Source of the DNA: Gammaproteobacteria bacterium
Lineage (GTDB): Bacteria; Pseudomonadota; Gammaproteobacteria; DAOWEP01
Assembly: GCA_030638455.1 (NCBI GenBank)
Contig: DAOWEP010000047.1
Span: 1 to 8,419 of the forward strand
Direction of reading: 5' to 3'
Length of the DNA: 8,419 nt
Position 1 is the first letter of the stretch. Each line of letters opens with the position of its first letter. Positions 1-5,857 of the stretch are shown piece after piece. A program made the position numbers and the translations under genes. The notes below the pieces were generated by a model. The model had not been told where the DNA came from, did no database searches, and saw nothing but the letters and a program-made list of their open reading frames with translations.

Positions 1-185
1 AATCACTGTCAACTCAAGTGTAAGTCATTGAATCACATATATCAATATAGCTCATTTCCCAGATAATGCACATTTACCCGACCATATTACTATGATTAAT
101 ATATAATTATTGAAAAGTAAATTCGATTTTTATAGTTAAAGATCTAGTTAAACTTACATAAACTACTGGTTTTTTCATAAGGCAT
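1..185 (-). other. AT-rich region downstream of mshG without a convincing gene
   Basis: In known MSHA loci mshG is followed by mshF or by pilin genes such as mshB and mshA, whose starts would lie past coordinate 1. Here I see only a 23-codon ORF (178-107, beginning MKKPVVYVSL) without a ribosome binding site, and a direct repeat TAGTTAAA (133-140 and 145-152). No intrinsic terminator follows mshG. A weak sigma-70-like pair on the minus strand (TGTGCA 72-67, 17 nt, TATATT 49-44) could serve a downstream pilin gene but has a poor -35 box. Confidence 0.5.
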
Positions 186-1421
186 TTACTTCTTGAATGC
201 CACCGTTCCCATATCCCACATAGGCAAAAACACACCTAGCGCAAGTATCATGATCAAGAAGCCAATAACGGACATCATGATAGGTTCAATAGCTGAACTC
301 AGTTTTTCAAGGGCATAGTCTACTTCAGTATCCTGATAATTGGCTACTTCATGCATCATTTCATCAATAGTGCCGGTATCCTGCCCTACCTTCAACATTT
401 GCAATACAAGATCATCAAAAATTTCAGCCGTTATGGCTGCTTGATAAAGTGAATCACCTCTTTCCAGGCTTTCACGCATATTCAGTACTTGCTGATAAAT
501 ATAGGCATTATCCATTGCAGTCGCTAACACCGTCAGCGCAGGTATCATTTGTATCCCTGCCCCTGTCATGATCGATAGTAACCTTGAAAAACGCGCCATA
601 ATGGCCAGATGGATTACATTTCCTGCAACGGGTATTTTTAACTGCCACTTTCCCCAATTGTATTTTCCCTGTTCTGTCTTCAGATATTGTTTTACGCCGT
701 ACACCAGTGCAGCAGTTGCTCCTATCAGCGCTGGCCAATAGTTAATTAATACGTGGGATGCCGCCATCAGCATTCGTGTAGGCAACGGCAGTTCGGCATT
801 AAATTTTGCAAACATACTGGCAAAACCCGGGACAACGAATATAGTCACCACGACCAGGGTAATCACAATTGCAATCATTACCATGACAGGATAACGCAAC
901 GCAGATTTGACTTTTTTACTTGAGTTGCTTTCACGCTCCAGGTATTGAGTAAGTTGTTTGAAGATTTCCCCCAGCCGACCTGTGGTTTCACCTATCGTTA
1001 TCATGCTTACATAAAACTGGGAGAAGATTTTGGGGTGACTACCGAATGCCGTGGTTAGCGTCTGACCAGCGCTTATTTTACCCAGGATATCATCAGCTGC
1101 CTTCGCCATGGTGATATGCCTCATATTAGGCAACATCCCTTTTAAGGCATCATTCATGGGGACGCCAGCCTTGGTCAGACTAGACAACGAACGTGTAAAT
1201 TTAATCAGATCTGCAGAGGTAACTTTTGGCGGGAAAATTTCCCCCATATCCATGGTCGCCGATATTCGCCTGCCTCCCTTCCCTGCTTTTCCCTTGATTT
1301 TGACCGGCGTGATGCCCTGCTTAATAAGCTGCGATGCTACGGCATTGGGATTCTCGGCCTCCATTGTGCCCGTAATAGTGCTACCACTTTGCGATCGTGC
1401 AGTGTATTGGAATGTTGGCAT
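186..1421 (-). CDS. mshG: MSHA pilus platform protein MshG (PilC/GspF family)
   Basis: 411 residues, the usual length of the family. It starts MPTFQYTARSQSG, the typical PilC/GspF opening. Two GspF domains are visible: the first at about 70-195 with FTRSLSSLTKAGVPMNDAL and a G-ETTG-L motif (residues 144-150), the second at about 270-395 with FSRLLSIMTGAGIQMIPAL and the matching VGQDTGTIDEMM. Membrane segments are predicted near 177-199, 220-241 and 378-400. The protein sits in the inner membrane, contacts the MshE hexamer and feeds pilin subunits into the fibre. An in-frame TAA one codon upstream leaves ATG 1421 as the only close start; CCAGG about 8 nt before it is a modest ribosome binding site. 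It is the last gene of the visible run and is separated from mshE by a 194-nt spacer rich in inverted repeats. Confidence 0.95.
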   Translation of the reverse strand: MPTFQYTARSQSGSTITGTMEAENPNAVASQLIKQGITPVKIKGKAGKGGRRISATMDMGEIFPPKVTSADLIKFTRSLSSLTKAGVPMNDALKGMLPNMRHITMAKAADDILGKISAGQTLTTAFGSHPKIFSQFYVSMITIGETTGRLGEIFKQLTQYLERESNSSKKVKSALRYPVMVMIAIVITLVVVTIFVVPGFASMFAKFNAELPLPTRMLMAASHVLINYWPALIGATAALVYGVKQYLKTEQGKYNWGKWQLKIPVAGNVIHLAIMARFSRLLSIMTGAGIQMIPALTVLATAMDNAYIYQQVLNMRESLERGDSLYQAAITAEIFDDLVLQMLKVGQDTGTIDEMMHEVANYQDTEVDYALEKLSSAIEPIMMSVIGFLIMILALGVFLPMWDMGTVAFKK

Positions 1422-1461
1422 GATTTAACCTGGTACTTGATAAAATACTGATAGTTTCTAA

Positions 1462-1498
1462 AAATATAGTTCGTTATTTCATAACATCCACTATATTT
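1462..1498 (-). repeat. Two-stage stem-loop upstream of mshG
   Basis: On the minus strand AAATATAGT (1498-1490) pairs with ACTATATTT (1470-1462), 9 bp. Inside it GTTAT (1485-1481) pairs with ATAAC (1477-1473) around a GAA loop, with an unpaired 4-nt by 2-nt internal loop between the two stems. Two further T residues follow the outer stem (TATATTTTTAG), so a weak terminator-like role cannot be excluded, but the stem is AT-only apart from one G-C pair. It ends 40 nt before the mshG start and leaves the mshG ribosome binding site free. Confidence 0.5.
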
Positions 1499-1514
1499 AG
1501 TGTCGAACACAACT

Positions 1515-1558
1515 ACAGGCCTGTTAGGAAAGAAGGCTGGTTGTTTTCAGGGGCCTGT
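1515..1558 (-). repeat. GC-rich inverted repeat in the mshE-mshG spacer
   Basis: ACAGGCC (minus strand 1558-1552) can pair with GGCCTGT (1521-1515), a 7-bp GC-rich stem with a 30-nt loop. The second arm is itself part of the 10-bp perfect palindrome ACAGGCCTGT (1515-1524), so alternative pairings exist. The function is unknown. Confidence 0.4.
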
Positions 1559-1569
1559 CGGACTTACTT

Positions 1570-1597
1570 ACCTGGAAAACTTATGCAACATCCAGGT
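1570..1597 (-). repeat. Inverted repeat just after mshE
   Basis: On the minus strand ACCTGGA (1597-1591) pairs with TCCAGGT (1576-1570), giving a perfect 7-bp stem with a 14-nt loop, 18 nt after the mshE stop. The sequence that follows is not T-rich, so it is not an intrinsic terminator. It is the first of three inverted repeats in this 194-nt spacer. Confidence 0.45.
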
Positions 1598-1615
1598 TAG
1601 CGATATCTCTTCCAG

Positions 1616-3307
1616 TCAATCTATCCATTCACTTATCCTCATGACTTCATCCAGGCTCGTGATACCCTCTTCTGCATACTGCAAGGCGCTGTGCAACAAA
1701 GGGACATAGGCTTCATTATTCTCGGCGGCGTTTTCAAATGCCCTGAAATCATTCATTCTTAATGCTTCAGCCAGTTCGCTATTAATTTCCAGGATCTCAT
1801 GTACGGCTATCCGACCACGGTATCCTGTCTGGCTACATGTTGGGCATCCTTCACCTTTTTTAAAGGTAATGGTACTGGCTCGCTCTCCCATCAGTTCTTT
1901 AAGCCAGGCAGCCTGACCAGGTGATATTTCTACAGTGATAATGCACTTGTCACATATTTTACGAATTAAGCGCTGCGCAGTGATTGCACGTACCGCGGAT
2001 GCTATCAAAAAAGGCTCCACACCCATATCCGATAACCGAAGTGCTGTGCTAACTGCGCTATTGGTATGCAATGTAGAAAGCACCAGATGACCCGTAATGG
2101 CTGCGCGCATGGCGATTTCTGCCGTCTCCCTGTCTCTTATCTCTCCTATCAGGATAATATCCGGGTCTTGCCTCAGGGCTGTATGTAACACTGTCGCAAA
2201 ATCGAGGCCGATTTTCTGATTGACCTGCACCTGGCTGATGCGAGGCAGGCGATACTCAACCGGGTCTTCTACGGTAATAATTTTTCTATCAGGCTGATTA
2301 AGTTCACTAATCGCTGAATATAAGGTAGTCGTTTTACCACTTCCTGTTGGCCCTGTTACCAATATAAGTCCATGCGGCCTTTGTATTGCTTTACGGACCT
2401 GTTTTACCATTATTTCTGTCATGCCTATTTGATCCAGGCTAGGTATACCTGTAGCCTGATTCAACAGCCTCATCACTACTGCTTCACCATGCTGGGTTGG
2501 CATAGTAGATATTCGTATATCATAGGTCACATTGTTGATTACCTGGTTAAAGCGACCATCCTGAGGCATCCTGCTTTCAGAAATATCAAGATTAGAAATC
2601 AGTTTAAGGCGCGACACCATGGCTTTAATAGCATGCTTCTCATTCAATACCTGTTCATGGAGAAACCCGTCCACACGCCTACGAATACGCAGTACATTTT
2701 CATCAGGCTCAATATGGATATCAGATGCATTGGTTCTGGCGGCATCCGCGAAGATCGTAGCAATCAATTTGATTACCGGTACATCTGATTCTGACTTAGG
2801 AAGCTCTTCATCTTTATGAAATTCCTGATATCCTGCACTAAGCTCTGTTACAAGATCCTGTATTTCGTCACCCTTCTGATAGACTTGGTCAATACACCGA
2901 ATAATGTCATTCTCATCTGCCAGCATTAATTTGATTGGTCGCTTGACATAATGAACAAGCTCATCATAGGCAAATATATTAGTAGGCTCGGCCATCGCCA
3001 CTACCAGCGCATCACCTTTGTCTTCCAGTACCAGCATACGGTGGCGACGCGACATGGTTTCGGGGATAGTTCTTGCTACGATCGGATCAGGTTCGATAAT
3101 ACTCAGGTCTGTGAAAGGGGTGTTGAATAGTTGTGACAGTGCCCTGTGAAGCTGAACCTCATTGATAAGTTCCCTTTCTATCAAAATCTGACCAAGCTTA
3201 CGGCCACTTTCACTCTGCTCAACAAGTGCATCCGCAAGCTGTTCCCTGGTCACCAGACCTGACTCGGTCAAGATCTCACCTAGCTTATTACGTTCATCAA
3301 TACCCAT
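1616..3307 (-). CDS. mshE: MSHA pilus assembly ATPase MshE (MshEN plus GspE/PilB domain)
   Basis: 563 residues, the normal length for MshE. The N-terminal MshEN region (about 8-145) contains two 24-residue motifs of the c-di-GMP-binding type, at 8-31 and 37-60, separated by five residues; the second departs from consensus. The ATPase domain has Walker A GPTGSGKTT (319-327), the Asp box ITVEDPVEY (344-352), Walker B DPDIILIGEIRD (381-392) and the His box HLVLSTLHTN (407-416). A zinc-binding tetracysteine is intact: C452, C455, C488 and C491. The protein is the cytoplasmic hexameric motor that drives pilin polymerisation through MshG. An in-frame TAG directly before ATG 3307 fixes the start; AGAGG lies 9 nt upstream (3321-3317), inside the loop of a short 5-bp inverted repeat (3313-3317/3329-3333). 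Confidence 0.96.
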   Translation of the reverse strand: MGIDERNKLGEILTESGLVTREQLADALVEQSESGRKLGQILIERELINEVQLHRALSQLFNTPFTDLSIIEPDPIVARTIPETMSRRHRMLVLEDKGDALVVAMAEPTNIFAYDELVHYVKRPIKLMLADENDIIRCIDQVYQKGDEIQDLVTELSAGYQEFHKDEELPKSESDVPVIKLIATIFADAARTNASDIHIEPDENVLRIRRRVDGFLHEQVLNEKHAIKAMVSRLKLISNLDISESRMPQDGRFNQVINNVTYDIRISTMPTQHGEAVVMRLLNQATGIPSLDQIGMTEIMVKQVRKAIQRPHGLILVTGPTGSGKTTTLYSAISELNQPDRKIITVEDPVEYRLPRISQVQVNQKIGLDFATVLHTALRQDPDIILIGEIRDRETAEIAMRAAITGHLVLSTLHTNSAVSTALRLSDMGVEPFLIASAVRAITAQRLIRKICDKCIITVEISPGQAAWLKELMGERASTITFKKGEGCPTCSQTGYRGRIAVHEILEINSELAEALRMNDFRAFENAAENNEAYVPLLHSALQYAEEGITSLDEVMRISEWID

Positions 3308-3367
3308 CTAGATGAACCTCTGATAAATGTTCAGGCACTTAACTATATTTTCTGGATATTTCATTAC

Positions 3368-4456
3368 TCAGGATTCAGACAGGATATTTAACCTGTTATT
3401 AATATAGGCAATAATATTATCATTGAGATTACTACTTTTACGTGCCGTTCTATAGGCTGCTATTGCATCCGTTATTCGCCCTTTCCCTTCAAGTGAAATT
3501 GCCAGCCCTAACCACCAGGCACCAACGTCCGGTCGAATACTCAATACTTGCCTGTATTTACCAATAGCCCTCTCATGCATGGATAGCTTCTGATATAAGG
3601 CCGCCAGAAAAGAATGATATTCAGGGTTTTCTATTATATCGGGCTGCGCCTGTTCAAGTATCATGATGGCCATTGATGTATCACCCTGATTTACAAGTAT
3701 ACGCGCATATAACTTCGCAAAAGGCGAATGATACGGTGCAACATCCAGACTTTCGACAAGCAACTTCGCTGCTTCGCTTATACGTCCCTGATTAATCAAC
3801 AGCATGGCGAGGATCTCCCTTGCTCTAAGACTATCAAAATATAGCCAAATTGCACGCCTAAGCTGCTTTTCACCCTCTTTGTAATCTCCTTTTTTTATAA
3901 AACGCAATGCTTTATCTATACCAAGTTCTGCACGTTTTTCTTTAGTGCGTGGATGAATCTTTTTGGCTACTTTGCCAACTTTTTTGGTTTTGGGTACAGG
4001 TTCTGGCTTGGTTGCCTTAACGATAGTTTTGGCTCTGGGTGGCTTCACCTGATCCGGAACTGCTCTGGTAGCAACAACAATTTCTGTACCACTTTCCGCG
4101 TTTACAGCATCTCTTTCTTTTTCAACGGGCGGAGCTTGAACAGGCGGTTGTTTTCTGGATGCTAATACAGGAACAGGTTTAGGATCCGGCTTTACTGGAA
4201 TTTTCTCTGAATCCATCAGTGAACTGATGTACTCGTCATATTGCACCCGGATTGTTTCCTTATACTGGCTCCATAATACTACACCTACCGTCACCATCAG
4301 GGACATGATGATCCCGAATTGAATGAACCCTGGTATCTTGAATTTTTTGTTTTTACCCGCTGATAAGAGTACTTCTGTTAGAAATGATCTTTTCTTAACC
4401 GACTCTTTCTCACGTCGCTTGTCCAGATCCCTTAATGTTGAATTGATCAAGCTCAT
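3368..4456 (-). CDS. mshN: MSHA biogenesis protein MshN (membrane-anchored TPR protein)
   Basis: 362 residues. The start MSLINSTLRDLDKRR is typical of MshN. A cytoplasmic basic segment is followed by one transmembrane helix at about residues 43-63, then a Pro/Lys/Val-rich linker at about 85-170 (several PKP, PPVQAPP and KPEPVPK runs) that could span periplasm. The C-terminal half (about 178-350) is a series of TPR-like helical pairs, for example NQGRISEAAKLL, NQGDTSMAIMILEQA and HERAIGKYRQVLSIRPD. TPR proteins of this kind act as scaffolds in pilus and secretion systems; the partner of MshN is not known to me. An in-frame TAA seven codons upstream fixes the start at ATG 4456. No clear Shine-Dalgarno site precedes it. 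It lies 100 nt after mshM and 60 nt before mshE. Confidence 0.88.
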   Translation of the reverse strand: MSLINSTLRDLDKRREKESVKKRSFLTEVLLSAGKNKKFKIPGFIQFGIIMSLMVTVGVVLWSQYKETIRVQYDEYISSLMDSEKIPVKPDPKPVPVLASRKQPPVQAPPVEKERDAVNAESGTEIVVATRAVPDQVKPPRAKTIVKATKPEPVPKTKKVGKVAKKIHPRTKEKRAELGIDKALRFIKKGDYKEGEKQLRRAIWLYFDSLRAREILAMLLINQGRISEAAKLLVESLDVAPYHSPFAKLYARILVNQGDTSMAIMILEQAQPDIIENPEYHSFLAALYQKLSMHERAIGKYRQVLSIRPDVGAWWLGLAISLEGKGRITDAIAAYRTARKSSNLNDNIIAYINNRLNILSES

Positions 4457-4556
4457 GAAGTTATTGCCATCAATTTATTATCGTAAATAAAGAAAATATG
4501 TCTAAAACAACATCATTGCAACTACTGCCCTTAAGATTATATTCTTTATGCGCGCC

Positions 4557-5423
4557 CTATACACGCATGGATGGCCATGAAAGAATATTCTTCCAGAATG
4601 GCCGCTCTGGCAAAATATCTTCAGTATCGTTAACGGCAAGGTCTACATGTCTTTTGGTTACCCTTCTGGTTCCTTCACCGTAAGCAGCCATCAAGGATTT
4701 ATGACATAAAATATTAATTACCCGTGGAACACCCTGACTTGCCCTGTATAAGGATCTCAATGCCTGCTTTCCGTAAATGGGCTGACCCTGGTAACCGGCT
4801 ACCAGCAAGCGATGTGAGATATAACCCTCAAGGCTTTCCTGGTCAATGGCCTTAAGTGTTTGCGAGAAAATAATACGCTGCCTGAGTTGCCTGAGGTGTG
4901 GCTGGCTTAGTCGCACATCCAGCTCTGGCTGTGCAAACAATACGACCTGTAGCAGTTTGGTTTTCTCTGTTTCCAGATTTGTTAAAAGGCGCAATGCTTC
5001 TATACTTTCATCTGGTAATGCCTGTGCTTCGTCCAGCAATAGTATTGGTCTTCGATATACGGCACTCTGCTGAATCAGTTTTTCTTTAATCAGCTCAAGC
5101 AATTGGTGTTGATGTATATCCTTGTCAAACTTGATGCCTAATTCAGTGGCCAGTGACATCCGCAGTGTATCTGGTGTCAAAAAGGGGTCGGGAATATACG
5201 CGGTAATGAAATACTGGTCATCCAGTGTATTCAGCAACTTCCTGCATAACATGGTTTTCCCTGAACCCACCTCTCCTATGATCTTGATAAACCCTTCCCC
5301 GGCATGCAACGCTACCTTTAATACATTAAAGGCATCACGATGACTATCAAAGTCATAATAAAAACTGGTATCCGGTGTCAGCGAAAACGGAAGTTCCTGC
5401 ATGCCAAAATGTTCAAGGTACAT
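4557..5423 (-). CDS. mshM: MSHA biogenesis ATPase MshM (ExeA/GspA-like AAA protein)
   Basis: A 288-residue P-loop ATPase. It starts with the family's typical MYLEHFGMQELPFSLTPD segment. Walker A is GEVGSGKT at residues 50-57, Walker B is ILLLDEAQ at 127-134, and a sensor-2-like GVPRVINILC lies at 231-240. This is the fold of ExeA/GspA, which in type II secretion aids placement of the secretin through the cell wall; MshM is thought to play an accessory part in MSHA assembly, but its exact role is less established. Unlike ExeA it has no obvious C-terminal membrane segment or peptidoglycan-binding domain, as is usual for the shorter MshM proteins. ATG 5423 is the only start because an in-frame TGA lies four codons upstream. 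The preceding GAGAAAAAAAT is a weak ribosome binding site. Confidence 0.93.
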   Translation of the reverse strand: MYLEHFGMQELPFSLTPDTSFYYDFDSHRDAFNVLKVALHAGEGFIKIIGEVGSGKTMLCRKLLNTLDDQYFITAYIPDPFLTPDTLRMSLATELGIKFDKDIHQHQLLELIKEKLIQQSAVYRRPILLLDEAQALPDESIEALRLLTNLETEKTKLLQVVLFAQPELDVRLSQPHLRQLRQRIIFSQTLKAIDQESLEGYISHRLLVAGYQGQPIYGKQALRSLYRASQGVPRVINILCHKSLMAAYGEGTRRVTKRHVDLAVNDTEDILPERPFWKNILSWPSMRV

Positions 5424-5762
5424 ATTTTTTTCTCATATGTTGCGTACATTTGCTGAGCTGCTTTATCCATTTTACTGGCTTAAGTAAAAAATCCTCTTTC
5501 AACAACCTGATTTCTTACCGGGATAACCCTTAGCCATAACAAACAAAAAACAGGTATCCAACAATATAACGATATTTAAGCAAAATCCGTACCATTCTTT
5601 GCTCTATTTTGATAAACCAGAAGATTTTCGCATTATTTATTATAACTTTTTGTTTATAAACGAATATTTTCTTATGAAACCATGGAACACTAATTTCATG
5701 TGTCAATTTATTGATCGTTTAACCCTGGGAACTAGTCAAAATATTGTAAGCGTGGCTCTGAA

Positions 5763-5785
5763 CCCATCAATACTAACTTGACGGG
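5763..5785 (-). other. Stem-loop downstream of mshL
   Basis: On the minus strand CCCGTCAA (5785-5778) pairs with TTGATGGG (5770-5763) over 8 contiguous pairs, one of them G-U, around a 7-nt loop (GTTAGTA). It begins 73 nt after the mshL stop codon and overlaps the stop of the 26-codon ORF. Only two T residues follow, so it does not look like an intrinsic terminator; it could protect a 3' end or mark an mRNA processing point. The function is inference. Confidence 0.4.
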
Positions 5786-5853
5786 GTACTGCCCTGAAAG
5801 CGACCCTCTATTTCATAGACATTGCTTTGGATATCATACTTTAGAATACGCAT
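5773..5853 (-). CDS. Possible small ORF of 26 residues directly after mshL
   Basis: The ATG is 4 nt past the mshL TAA and the ORF ends in TAG at 5773. The peptide begins MRILKYDIQS and ends GSTPSS; it has a mixed polar/aromatic composition (VYEIEGRFQG) that looks more protein-like than the AT-rich sequence around it, but I recognise no family. No Shine-Dalgarno site is visible, so translation would depend on reinitiation after mshL. The last sense codons lie at a CCCC run (5786-5783): a one-base change there would let the reading continue to a stop near 5720, so this could be a broken remnant of a slightly longer gene. It could equally be chance. Confidence 0.22.
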   Translation of the reverse strand: MRILKYDIQSNVYEIEGRFQGSTPSS

Positions 5854-5857
5854 ATCA

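Larger units (their letters stand above)
5424..5857 (-). other. Unusually long AT-rich spacer between mshL and mshM
   Basis: These 434 nt lie between genes that are normally close together. GC is about 31% over 5521-5760 by hand count, against about 47% in a sampled part of mshM. The spacer contains a 26-codon ORF (5853-5773), a stem-loop (5785-5763), a 10-bp palindrome GTTTATAAAC (5652-5661) and a 21-residue hydrophobic minus-strand ORF (5595-5530, beginning MVRILLKYRY) with no strong ribosome binding site. On the minus strand a perfect TTGACA (5706-5701) and a perfect TATAAT (5644-5639) exist but are not correctly spaced with each other or with good partners. A promoter for mshMNEG is therefore possible but not shown. 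I see no transposon ends or recognisable gene fragment. Confidence 0.7.

Noticed and set aside
66..85. Sigma-54-like sequence (TGG ... TGTGCA) on the minus strand
   Set aside because: The GG and GC elements are 14 nt apart instead of the required 12, so it does not fit a -24/-12 promoter.
1337..1510. Minus-strand GTG-start ORF of 57 residues across the mshE-mshG spacer
   Set aside because: It has no ribosome binding site and its second half is out of frame inside the mshG start region; mshG itself is certain.
2372..2788. Plus-strand ORF of 138 residues opposite mshE
   Set aside because: It is antisense to well-conserved MshE coding sequence and has no recognisable domain.
3313..3333. Inverted repeat around the mshE Shine-Dalgarno site as a translational switch
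   Set aside because: The stem is only 5 bp and leaves the AGAGG site in the loop, so it would not block ribosome access.
5530..5595. 21-residue hydrophobic ORF in the mshL-mshM spacer as a small membrane protein
   Set aside because: Hydrophobic short ORFs arise often in AT-rich sequence, the ribosome binding site is weak and nothing else supports it.
5639..5706. Perfect TTGACA (5706-5701) and TATAAT (5644-5639) hexamers on the minus strand
   Set aside because: They are 56 nt apart, far from 17, and neither has a good partner at the right distance, as expected by chance in AT-rich DNA.
5763..5785. Intrinsic terminator after mshL
   Set aside because: The hairpin is real on paper but only two T residues follow, so a Rho-independent terminator is not supported.
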